Part shown: positions 19,714-26,882 of the stretch, one piece after another
Layout: the number at the start of each line of letters is the position of its first letter
Numbering within the stretch: the first letter of the stretch is position 1
From: Ellagibacter isourolithinifaciens
GTDB taxonomy: Bacteria > Actinomycetota > Coriobacteriia > Coriobacteriales > Eggerthellaceae
NCBI RefSeq assembly: GCF_008831035.1
Contig: NZ_WAJR01000008.1
Span: forward strand, 1-64,000
Length of the DNA stretch: 64,000 nt
Direction: 5' to 3'
Position numbers and translations under genes: made by a program
Notes under the pieces: generated by a model
What the model was told of the DNA's origin: nothing
Seen by the model: only the letters and a program-made list of their open reading frames with translations
The model's database searches: none

Positions 19714-19741
19714 GTTCCGCGGACCTGTCGGCCCGCGGAAC
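19714..19741 (+). terminator. Hairpin just after proS
   Basis: GTTCCGCGG at 19714 pairs perfectly with CCGCGGAAC at 19733, 5 nt after the stop codon. No T-tract follows, so termination may be weak or assisted. Confidence 0.5.
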
Positions 19742-19771
19742 TTGCCGACGCTGCGAAGCGCTCTGACGGCG

Positions 19772-19832
19772 CAGCTGTTCCCTGCGAATCCTCGTCGCGT
19801 ACTTTAAGTACGCTTCCTCGGATTCTCGGGGC
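19772..19832. repeat. Intergenic palindromic element, copy A
   Basis: The centre is GCGTACTT-T-AAGTACGC (19797-19813), nested inside an outer pair GAATCC (19786) and GGATTC (19820). It starts with CAGCTGTTCCCTGCGAATC and ends with CTCGGGGC. A second copy with the same order of blocks lies downstream of rpoC at 53360-53439. The function is unknown. It could be a structured RNA end or a dispersed palindrome. Confidence 0.5.
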
Positions 19833-19956
19833 ATCTGCACTCGCCAGGGCGCTTCTCGCTGACTCCTTGGAGACCTGTTGAATTTCACGGTTCGACCTGG
19901 GGGTTCTTTTATCTTTCCCTCCAAATATCTCGTATCCTCATCGATTGGACTACTGC

Positions 19957-20613
19957 ATGGCCTCTTCCGTTAAAGCTGTCTTGTTCGACTTGGACGGCAC
20001 GCTGGTCGATACCGAGGCGCTCATCCTGGCGTCGTTTCGCTACGCGACGAAGACGGTGCTAGGGCGCGACATTCCCGACGAGGAGCTGCGCGCGAAAATC
20101 GGCCAGCCGCTCACGGTACAGATGTGGGACTGGGCCGACGGCAGCCAGGAGGTGCACGATAGGCTCTTCGACACCTACCTCGAGCACAACGACCGCGTAC
20201 ACTCGCAGCTCATCAGGTCGTTCCCCGACACGACGGTGGTGCTCGGGAAGCTTACGGCGGCGGGGCTTCCGCTCGGCATCGTCACGTCGAAGCGCAGCGG
20301 GAACGCCCGCCGCGCCATGGAGAGCACGGGGATTGAGGGGTATTTCGACTTCCTCGTCGCGCCCGATACGTTCCCCGCGCACAAGCCCGACCCGGCGCCG
20401 GTACTGCACGGCTGCGAGCTTTTCGGCGTTTCGCCTGATGGATGCATCTACATCGGCGACAGCCCCTACGATTTGCAGGCGGGACGGGACGCCGGCTGCG
20501 TGACGGTCGCCGCACTCTGGGGCATGTTCGCTCGCGAGGAGCTCCTGGCAGAGCACCCCGACTACGCGATTACCTCGCTTTCCGAACTTGTTCCGATAGC
20601 GGTGGGGAAGTAG
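19957..20613 (+). CDS. HAD-superfamily phosphatase (phosphoglycolate phosphatase-like)
   Basis: The 218-residue protein is a subclass I HAD hydrolase. It has the nucleophile motif DLDGTLVDTE near residue 10, motif II ending VTSK, the motif III lysine in AHKPDP, and motif IV GDSPYDLQAGRDAG. A helical cap sits between motifs I and II. These features resemble Gph and pyrophosphatase PpaX, both cytosolic small-molecule phosphatases. The substrate cannot be fixed. ATG at 19957 is chosen; an in-frame TTG 12 nt upstream is possible, and neither has a good ribosome site. It converges on the LysR gene. Confidence 0.88.
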   Translation: MASSVKAVLFDLDGTLVDTEALILASFRYATKTVLGRDIPDEELRAKIGQPLTVQMWDWADGSQEVHDRLFDTYLEHNDRVHSQLIRSFPDTTVVLGKLTAAGLPLGIVTSKRSGNARRAMESTGIEGYFDFLVAPDTFPAHKPDPAPVLHGCELFGVSPDGCIYIGDSPYDLQAGRDAGCVTVAALWGMFAREELLAEHPDYAITSLSELVPIAVGK

Positions 20614-20639
20614 CGCCAGAGAGGCGGAGTGCGCCCATT

Positions 20640-20676
20640 TGGCGAACGAGTACGGGCGGCGTGCGCTCATTCGCCA
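20640..20676. terminator. Bidirectional hairpin between the HAD and LysR genes
   Basis: TGGCGAACGAG at 20640 pairs with CTCATTCGCCA at 20666 (one G-U). It sits between two convergent stop codons, as expected for a shared terminator. No strong T-tract is present. Confidence 0.5.
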
Positions 20677-20710
20677 TGCTGACTTGCGACGGATTGTAGG
20701 ACTGATGCCC

Positions 20711-21616
20711 CTAAAGCAGCAGCGCCTCGGGTTCGCTTTCGTAGGCTTCGCGGATCCAGTCTTTCGTGCACTTGATGAAGGCCCGTGCAGCGCCCGACGC
20801 CGTCTCGCTCGATTTCTGCGCAAGCGCGATTTCCCGATAGGCGGGAACTTCCGCGGGAAGCGCGACCAGGTCGAACGGAGCGTTTCGCAGCACGAGCCCC
20901 GAAAGCACGCTGTATCCGAGCCCTGCTGCCACCATCCCCATCGCGGCATAGTCGCTCACGATGGAAAACTTCACGCGCGGCTCAACGCCGTTCACGCGGA
21001 ATAGGCGGTCCATCTCGGAATACTCGCCCGAATCAAGCTTGATGTACGGTTTGCTCGCAAGCGCCTTCTTGGGGAAGCGTTTGCGCGACGCGAAGGGGCT
21101 GTCGGGGGCGACGGTAACGAGAAGCGGGTCGCGCACGAGCAGCTCAATTTCGAGCGGGCGCTTCACGGGCAGCGCCACAAACCCGACATCCGCCTGCCCG
21201 CTTTCCACGATGTGCTCAAGTTGAGCCTGGTCATCGTAGCAGGTGATGCGCAGATCGATATGCGGGTGCGCCTCGGTGAAGCGCTTCGTTATCTGCGGCA
21301 GCCACTGCGTGAGCGTGCTCGTGAACGCGACGATATGAAGCGACCCTTCTTCTAGCTGCTTCAAGTCCGCAAGATGCGCCTCGAGCCTGCGCTCGCTCGC
21401 GCACACTTCCTGAATCCACGGGAGAAGCGCGGTGCCTTCCGAGGTGAGCCGGACGCCGCCGTGCTCGCGCACGAACAGACGAACTCCCAGCTCTTTTTCG
21501 AGTGCGTTCGCAAGGTAGCTGACACCCGCCTGCGTGTACCCAAGCTCGCTCGCGGCTTGCTTGAAACTGCCCGTTCGCGCCGCTTCCAGGAACGCTTCGT
21601 ATTTCTGATTTCGCAT
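20711..21616 (-). CDS. LysR-family transcriptional regulator
   Basis: The 301-residue protein has the N-terminal winged helix-turn-helix of LysR regulators (FLEAARTGSFKQAASELGYTQAGVSYLANALEKEL split over residues 8-42). A coil linker and a periplasmic-binding-like effector domain follow (residues 90-290). It is divergent from the EamA exporter across a roughly 200-nt promoter region, the usual arrangement in which the regulator controls its neighbour and itself. The likely target is therefore the exporter; the effector is unknown. No distinct ribosome site was confirmed at the start. Confidence 0.93.
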   Translation of the reverse strand: MRNQKYEAFLEAARTGSFKQAASELGYTQAGVSYLANALEKELGVRLFVREHGGVRLTSEGTALLPWIQEVCASERRLEAHLADLKQLEEGSLHIVAFTSTLTQWLPQITKRFTEAHPHIDLRITCYDDQAQLEHIVESGQADVGFVALPVKRPLEIELLVRDPLLVTVAPDSPFASRKRFPKKALASKPYIKLDSGEYSEMDRLFRVNGVEPRVKFSIVSDYAAMGMVAAGLGYSVLSGLVLRNAPFDLVALPAEVPAYREIALAQKSSETASGAARAFIKCTKDWIREAYESEPEALLL

Positions 21617-21657
21617 CAGCCGTCCTAAGAATGGGGTTTGAACTCGTTAAACAAGTA

Positions 21658-21682
21658 TATCTTGAATCATTCGAAAGAGATA
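21658..21682. promoter_or_regulatory. Candidate LysR operator
   Basis: TATCT-N15-AGATA is a dyad in the divergent region between the LysR gene and the EamA gene, about 42 nt upstream of the LysR start. LysR sites usually follow T-N11-A, which this dyad contains. The assignment is positional inference. Confidence 0.35.
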
Positions 21683-21823
21683 CAAGTTTTACTTGGATGC
21701 ATCCATACCCTACCATCGACATCGCGTCAGGCGACATAACGTCGCGCTGCGTTCTGCGGTGGAACTCGAATTCGACGGCCGCGCGCCATGCTGCGCGCGA
21801 GCGGGAAAGATGGGGTAGGGACG

Positions 21824-22780
21824 ATGAAAATGCAGCAGGGGAGCAGAAGCCCGTTCGTGCTTTGCGTCATCGTGCAAACCGTCATCTTCGGGCTCGGCAA
21901 CGTCATCACGAAGTTCGCCTACGAAAGCGTGACGCCGCTGTGGTGCATGGTTCTGCGCTTTGGTTTGGCGCTCGCCGTGTTCGCGCTTATCTTCGGCCCG
22001 CGCATGGTGCGCGAGCTGCGCGGGGCCAAGCTTGCCGATTGGGCACCCGCCGCTGTGTGCCTGGCGGTCGGCTACATCGCGTGCAACCTGGCGCTCGATG
22101 TGACGACGGCGACCAACGTGGGGTTCCTCGTGGCTCTTCCCGTGGTGTTTGCCCCGCTCATTGCCCAGGTCGTACGCCGCGTGCGCTACCCCCGCGCGAT
22201 GATTCCCTTCCAGGTGGCGGTAGTCGGCGGGCTGTACCTTCTGTGCTGCAACGGCGGCTCGTTCTCGTTCGGCGCGGGCGAGGCGCTCTCGCTGCTTTCC
22301 TCGGCGGCCATCGCCGGCTCGCTCGTGTTCGGGGAGAAGGGCCTCGAGAAGCTGTCTGCCCCGACGATCGCGGGGACGCAGATCCTCGCGGCGTTCGTGC
22401 TGTCGCTCGCTGCGGCGATTGCGGCCGAGCCCGTCGTCGATGTTGCGACGATCGAGCCTGTGGCCTGGGGCGTTATCGTCTTCCTCGCGATTCTGAGCAC
22501 GTGCGTCACCTTCGCGCTCCAAAACGTCGCGCTCACGGGCCTTCCCTCTTCAACGGTTTCGCTCCTTCTCACCGGCGAGCCGGTGTTCACGGCGCTGTTC
22601 TCCATGGCGCTTCTGGGCGAGTTCCTCTCGATTGGCGGATGGGTTGGCGCGGGCGTCATCTTAGTGGCGGTTGTCGGCGCGACGCTTGTCGAGGGACGTG
22701 ATGGGAATTCCGAAGCGCCCTCGAGCGCTGGTATGGAGAGGCTCGTGTCGCAGCTCGCCTCCGATTCGAACGCCCAATAA
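21824..22780 (+). CDS. EamA/DMT-family transporter
   Basis: The 318-residue protein has about ten hydrophobic helices arranged as two EamA repeats (residues 10-140 and 155-290), typical of drug/metabolite exporters in the inner membrane. The segment LTGLPSSTVSLLLTGEPVFTALFS near helix 9 is characteristic, including the conserved proline and glutamate. ATG at 21824 is selected because GGGGTAGGGA precedes it; an in-frame ATG at 21788 lacks one. It is divergent from the LysR gene, which probably regulates it. Substrate unknown. A palindromic repeat begins only 8 nt after its stop codon. Confidence 0.92.
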   Translation: MKMQQGSRSPFVLCVIVQTVIFGLGNVITKFAYESVTPLWCMVLRFGLALAVFALIFGPRMVRELRGAKLADWAPAAVCLAVGYIACNLALDVTTATNVGFLVALPVVFAPLIAQVVRRVRYPRAMIPFQVAVVGGLYLLCCNGGSFSFGAGEALSLLSSAAIAGSLVFGEKGLEKLSAPTIAGTQILAAFVLSLAAAIAAEPVVDVATIEPVAWGVIVFLAILSTCVTFALQNVALTGLPSSTVSLLLTGEPVFTALFSMALLGEFLSIGGWVGAGVILVAVVGATLVEGRDGNSEAPSSAGMERLVSQLASDSNAQ

Positions 22781-22788
22781 CGAGAAAT

Positions 22789-22840
22789 CGTGTATCTGGA
22801 ATACACGTTTTTCTACAAAATCGTGTATTCCAGATACACG
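22789..22840. repeat. Left cluster of 33-bp-period palindromic repeats
   Basis: Two 19-bp palindromes start at 22789 and 22822, exactly 33 bp apart: CGTGTATCTGGAATACACG and CGTGTATTCCAGATACACG. The 14-nt spacer is TTTTTCTACAAAAT. A related cluster lies at 26014-26098, so the AlbA_2/ATPase pair is bracketed. All copies lack stop codons in several frames. Confidence 0.9.
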
Positions 22841-22984
22841 AAATTTAATCATGACCTTCCCCGTCGGTTAAACGAGGAGTGCGGCGAGAAACGCAGCTTT
22901 GACGAAGTCGTGGCATGGTTGAACGGCATGGTCATCAGTTGCTCGTTGGTGCTGCCGCCAAAAACAAATCGATGCAATAATGAT

Positions 22985-23030
22985 TAGAATAGTGTTAGAT
23001 TGGTTAGAATGTAATAGAATAGTGTTAGAT
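22985..23030 (+). promoter_or_regulatory. Direct repeats upstream of the AlbA_2 gene
   Basis: TAGAATAGTGTTAGAT occurs at 22985 and again at 23015, with a partial TAGAAT at 23005. The stretch is AT-rich and ends 19 nt before the start codon. The boxes resemble -10 elements and could be a promoter with an operator for self-regulation. Confidence 0.5.
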
Positions 23031-23049
23031 AAAGAAGGGGGATGAGAAG

Positions 23050-24357
23050 ATGAGAAGAGAAGATCAGTCGACCGAGTTCAAGGAAACGTACGTCGACGAC
23101 ATCAAGAAGACCGTCGTCGCCTTCGCGAACACGGATGGGGGTACCGTCTTCGTCGGCGTCGATGATTCGGGAAGGGTCGTAGGCGTCGACGATGTCGACA
23201 AGACCATCCTTCGCGCGCAAAACGCGCTTCGCGACGCCATCAAGCCCGACGTGACGATGCACGTGTCGTGCAGCGCGCGGGAAGTAGAGAACAAAACCAT
23301 CATCGCCATCGAGGTTCAAAAAGGAACTTCCTGCCCGTACTATCTTGCAGACAAGGGCATCCGTCCGGCAGGCGTCTACGTTCGCCAGGGCCCGTCCTCC
23401 GTGCCCGCTTCTGAGGCGGCAATACTGCAGATGATCAGGGAAACGGATGGGGGAAGCTACGAGAGCGCCCGATCGCTCGAGCAGAGCCTCTCTTTCAGCG
23501 AAGCGGAGACGGCGTTCGCTGAGGCGGGGCTGACGTTTGGGGAAGGAAAGCGGCGTACGCTCGGCCTTGTCACCGAGGATGGCGTGCACACCAACTTGGC
23601 GCTCCTCTTGTCCGACCAATGCCCGCATGCAGTAAAGCTCGCTGTGTTCCAAGGGAGGAAGAAGTCGGTGTTCCGCGATCGATGCGAGCTGAGCGGATCC
23701 GTGCTGAAGCAGCTGGACGGCGCGTACGAGTACATCAACCGGTTCAACCGGCTTCGCTCTGAGTTCAAGGGGCTGAAGCGGATCGACATGCCGGACTATC
23801 CCGAGGAAGCCATCCGCGAGGCGCTGCTGAACGCCATCGTCCACAGGGACTACGCGCTAAGCGGGCCCGCCCTCATCAGCATCTTCGACGACAGAATCGA
23901 GTTCGTCACGCTCGGGGGGTTGGTGAAAGGCGTTTCGGCGGATGATATCGCCCTCGGTATTTCCATCCCGCGGAACAAGCGGTTGGCGGAGGTTTTCTAC
24001 CGCCTGAAGCTCATCGAGGCGTACGGGACGGGCATCCCAAAGATTTACGAATGCTACGACGGCACCGGGAAGCAGCCGGTCATCCAAACGACGCCCAACG
24101 CCTTCAAAGTCACCTTGCCCAATCTGAACTACGCCGCCGTCGACCGCCCCGAGCTTAACGGGCTGACGGGCTCCGAGAAGAGGGCGTACCGGCTGTTCGA
24201 GAGCAATCCCGTCGTGAAGCGCAGCGATATCGAACAGTCGCTTGGCGTTTCCCAGACCATGGCAATCAGAATTCTCTCCCACCTGGACGACAAGGGTCTT
24301 ATCCAACGCGAGGGGGCGGGGAGGAGTACGCGGTATCGCCGCGCCGAGACATCTTGA
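23050..24357 (+). CDS. AlbA_2/Schlafen-type ATP-binding transcriptional regulator
   Basis: The 435-residue protein begins with the AlbA_2 (divergent AAA-4) domain, seen as REDQSTEFKE, VAFANTDGGT and FVGVDDSG in residues 1-110. A HATPase_c_4-type region follows at about 250-350, with EAIREALLNAIVHRDY and GTGIPKI as the ATP-binding N and G boxes. A C-terminal winged helix (residues 375-430) is probably DNA-binding. Such proteins are annotated as putative transcriptional regulators; their mechanism is not settled. AAGGGGG precedes the ATG. It is the plus-strand half of a two-gene module bracketed by palindromic repeats, and its base composition looks less GC-rich than the flanking genes. Confidence 0.88.
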   Translation: MRREDQSTEFKETYVDDIKKTVVAFANTDGGTVFVGVDDSGRVVGVDDVDKTILRAQNALRDAIKPDVTMHVSCSAREVENKTIIAIEVQKGTSCPYYLADKGIRPAGVYVRQGPSSVPASEAAILQMIRETDGGSYESARSLEQSLSFSEAETAFAEAGLTFGEGKRRTLGLVTEDGVHTNLALLLSDQCPHAVKLAVFQGRKKSVFRDRCELSGSVLKQLDGAYEYINRFNRLRSEFKGLKRIDMPDYPEEAIREALLNAIVHRDYALSGPALISIFDDRIEFVTLGGLVKGVSADDIALGISIPRNKRLAEVFYRLKLIEAYGTGIPKIYECYDGTGKQPVIQTTPNAFKVTLPNLNYAAVDRPELNGLTGSEKRAYRLFESNPVVKRSDIEQSLGVSQTMAIRILSHLDDKGLIQREGAGRSTRYRRAETS

Positions 24358-24428
24358 AAACCCTCGTTGGCGGGAATCGGGCAAAATCTTGAAGCATTGA
24401 AAAGCCAACGTGCGCTGTTGAAACCGAC

Positions 24429-24545
24429 ATGAGCGACATGTTCTCCGGCACACCAGGAAATCGCGTCTTCTATGTTGTTTTCACCCCAACTGATACGGCG
24501 AACTACAATGCGGTACGCGACATCCCAGTGATGGTTGAGGACGCA
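24429..24545 (+). pseudogene. Remnant of a surface-protein repeat domain
   Basis: The frame contains FYVVFTPTDTANYNAV followed by a Val-rich strand. This closely resembles the repeated bacterial Ig-like/MBG-type units of large adhesins, which often read VTFTPTDTANYN. No signal peptide, upstream domain or downstream domain is present, and the frame runs into sequence antisense to the ATPase gene. It is best explained as a decayed fragment left between the two module genes. Similarity is judged by eye. Confidence 0.5.
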
Positions 24546-24615
24546 GCGCTCCCTGCGACTCCGTTTTGCAATGCGCTTCGAATCGCGCATAGAGTGCTGG
24601 TTCCGCGCGGCCGCG

Positions 24616-25998
24616 TTAAAGCTCGCTGCGCAAAAATCCGACGTCGAGGCAGTAGGCGGCGTAGAGGGGCAGATGCCGCAGCTTGTTTCCGGACTCGGTT
24701 TTGCTGCGCGAAAAGTCATTCCCCGAAAGAATGTATGCGTAGGGGGAATGCGCTTTCTCCATGAACGAGGCCAGCGTTTTCGCCCGGACGTTTCGCGCGG
24801 ACTTGACTTCCACGGGGATTACTTCCATGCGGTCGGTTTGGAGGAGAAAGTCCAGCTCGCCCGTTGCCTTCCAAGAGCTCGGCGGCGTCCAATAGAACGT
24901 TTGAAGGTCGTTGGACGAGAAGGCCTGCGCTGTGGAGTTTTCCGCCAATGCGCCCCTGAAATCGGAAGAGGCAACCGCAGCGCCGAGCTCTTCCGCTTCG
25001 AGCCAAAGCCGAGGGTTTATCCCAAGCTTGTAGAACATAAGTCCCGTGTCCGCTAGATAGACTTTGAAAAAGCTGCCTTCCTCTTCGTCGAACGGGATCA
25101 GCGGGGCGGCAACGCATTCGGTCATTTCGTTTAAGGAGATAACTCCTGCTCCTTCGAGCCATTCAAGAGGCTCCATCAATTTCGCGCGCCGCCCGCCCCG
25201 TTCAACTTCCGAATATTTGAACTTCTTCGTGGACGAACGCATGAGCTGCGCCGGAATCGACTTCCACACTTTGCGCGCCGCTATGCCGCTGATGCCATTG
25301 TCGGGGTCGGTCATGTCGGCAGTGTACGTTTGGTCAATTTCGCGCTGCTCGATGCGCGCGTCATCAATCGATTGCTGCTGCAGATATGCGGAAACTGCCG
25401 CCGGCATTCCTCCGATTGCCTGGTAAAGGCGGAAATAACGCGTTGCAAGGTGATGGGATGCATATGGTTCAAGCGTTTGCGCGTGGGTTCTAATCGCCTC
25501 TGCCATGTGTTCTTCGCCAAGCGCCCAGAGAAACTCTTCGAACGTCATGGGATGCATGGTTTCTTGGCGGACTCCGCTGGGGAAGGGGAGCCTGCGCTTG
25601 CGTGTTGCAACGCCGAGCTGGCTTCCTGTCGCACAGATGCGCCAACCCGAACCAGAGAAGAATCGCAGGGAGTTCAAAGCGCGTTCGCACAATTGAACCT
25701 CGTCGAGAAGGATGAAGGCGGATTCTTTTTCTATGGGCATGCGTTTGTAGTCGGCGATGCGCGCCATGATGTCGTCGACGTCGTCGGTCGGGCCGTCGAA
25801 CAGGGGCTCGATGAGCCTGAGATCGGTTTGGAAGTCGAGTTTTACGAAGGCGTCGCCGGCAATTCGCCTGCCGACGGTTTCAGCGACATGCGTTTTGCCA
25901 ACGCGGCGAGCGCCGCGGATCAACAGCGGGCGGCTGAAATCTTTCGCTGCCCAGGTTTCGATGGTTGTTTCGATGGCTCTTCTCATAATGCTCATAAT
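24616..25998 (-). CDS. AAA ATPase with DUF4143 and C-terminal nuclease-like fold
   Basis: The 460-residue protein has Walker A GARRVGKT at residues 28-35 and Walker B AFILLDEVQ near residue 100. The DUF4143 region follows, and the C terminus has GELDFLL...VIPVEVKSA, the PD-(D/E)xK-like core of this family. These ATPases are common in anaerobes and their role is unknown. ATG at 25998 is chosen because GCGAGG lies just upstream. However, the frame stays open through the palindromic repeat cluster to 26097 and would add up to 33 residues in which a roughly 11-residue unit repeats. It is convergent with the AlbA_2 gene. Confidence 0.88.
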   Translation of the reverse strand: MMSIMRRAIETTIETWAAKDFSRPLLIRGARRVGKTHVAETVGRRIAGDAFVKLDFQTDLRLIEPLFDGPTDDVDDIMARIADYKRMPIEKESAFILLDEVQLCERALNSLRFFSGSGWRICATGSQLGVATRKRRLPFPSGVRQETMHPMTFEEFLWALGEEHMAEAIRTHAQTLEPYASHHLATRYFRLYQAIGGMPAAVSAYLQQQSIDDARIEQREIDQTYTADMTDPDNGISGIAARKVWKSIPAQLMRSSTKKFKYSEVERGGRRAKLMEPLEWLEGAGVISLNEMTECVAAPLIPFDEEEGSFFKVYLADTGLMFYKLGINPRLWLEAEELGAAVASSDFRGALAENSTAQAFSSNDLQTFYWTPPSSWKATGELDFLLQTDRMEVIPVEVKSARNVRAKTLASFMEKAHSPYAYILSGNDFSRSKTESGNKLRHLPLYAAYCLDVGFLRSEL

Positions 25999-26013
25999 GC
26001 CTCGCATTAAAAA

Positions 26014-26098
26014 TGTGTACTTGGAATACAGGTTATTATAGAATTTCGTGTATTCAAAGTACACGTTTTTCAGCAAAATCGTGTATTCCAGATACACG
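26014..26098. repeat. Right cluster of 33-bp-period palindromic repeats
   Basis: Three palindromes start at 26014, 26047 and 26080, exactly 33 bp apart: TGTGTACTTGGAATACAG, CGTGTATTCAAAGTACACG and CGTGTATTCCAGATACACG. The last is identical to the second unit of the left cluster. The spacer before it, TTTTTCAGCAAAAT, differs from the left spacer at two positions. By spacer orientation the two clusters are direct repeats. On the minus strand this cluster reads in frame into the ATPase gene. Confidence 0.9.
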
Positions 26099-26173
26099 AA
26101 ATTCCGTCGTACGCCTCCTGCCGTCGTTGTGGTTCGGGCTTTTTACGCCCTGGCAACGTTTTTCCTCCTGGGT

Positions 26174-26202
26174 TTGCCCTTTCTCCCCAAATGCGGCATT
26201 AT
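26174..26202 (+). promoter_or_regulatory. Candidate sigma-70-type promoter for the phasin gene
   Basis: TTGCCC and CATTAT are separated by 17 nt, about 60 nt before the phasin start. Both boxes are imperfect. Confidence 0.4.
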
Positions 26203-26259
26203 GAATAAGTAGCGCGTGTCGCCGCGCGGCACGTCCATCTGAGGGACAAGGAGGCCACC

Positions 26260-26859
26260 ATGGCTACACTCGGAGACGGTTTCAAGGGTATTTTTCTGGC
26301 AGGTATCGGTGCGGTTGCCATTGGCGCCGAAAAGGGAAAAGAGCTGGTCGATCAGCTGGTTGCTCGCGGAGAGATGACGGTTGAGCAAGGCAAGCAGATC
26401 AACACCGAGCTCAAACACCGCGCATCGAACCTCGAATCATCCATTCGCCGCGATACCATCGAGGCGCGCATGTCCATGATGTCGCCCGACGAGCGCGTCG
26501 AGTTCGCCAACATCGTGCGCGAAATGGCAGATACTGCCAACGCGAAGGATGCCGAGGCGGCTGCTGAGAAGCTGAAGGCCGCGAACGCCGCTTCGACTTC
26601 GGGCACGGCTGCGGAGTCGAACCCCATTGCCGAAGCGAAAACCGCGTGTGCGACGGCAGTCGCCGCGGTGGGCACTGCGGTGGAGGCGGTCGCCAACAGC
26701 GCGCGTTCCGTGCTCGACGAGGCTGCGGCTCTGAACGCTCAGCGGGACGCCGCTTCTGCCGAGGCGCCGGCTGCGGAAGTCGTCGCAGGTGAGGTTGTCG
26801 CGGAACCCGCCGCTGACGCAGGCGAGGCCCCCGAGGGCGAAGGCGCCCCCACGGCCTAG
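26260..26859 (+). CDS. Phasin-family protein (PhaF-like)
   Basis: The 199-residue protein starts with a short hydrophobic Gly-rich stretch (GIFLAGIGAVAIGAEKGKEL). An amphipathic helical section with MTVEQGKQINTEL follows, typical of the PhaF/PhaI phasin-like family annotated as poly(3-hydroxyalkanoate) granule-associated. Residues 100-199 are Ala/Glu-rich low complexity. AAGGAGG precedes the ATG. No PHA synthase is nearby and many bacteria without PHA have such proteins, so a granule role is unproven. The UbiB-like kinase gene starts 23 nt downstream, suggesting co-transcription. Confidence 0.8.
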   Translation: MATLGDGFKGIFLAGIGAVAIGAEKGKELVDQLVARGEMTVEQGKQINTELKHRASNLESSIRRDTIEARMSMMSPDERVEFANIVREMADTANAKDAEAAAEKLKAANAASTSGTAAESNPIAEAKTACATAVAAVGTAVEAVANSARSVLDEAAALNAQRDAASAEAPAAEVVAGEVVAEPAADAGEAPEGEGAPTA

Positions 26860-26882
26860 CGCCGCGCCGCCACGGTTTCCTC

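Noticed and set aside
23050-25998. AlbA_2 gene plus AAA/DUF4143 ATPase as a toxin-antitoxin or phage-defence pair
   Set aside because: The genes are convergent, not co-transcribed, and neither has a recognised toxin fold. A defence role is possible but nothing in the sequence supports it directly.
22789-26098. CRISPR-like array of short palindromic repeats with regular spacing
   Set aside because: Spacers are only 14-15 nt and nearly identical between clusters, there are two or three units per cluster, and no cas gene is present. It is a tandem 33-bp repeat, not a CRISPR.
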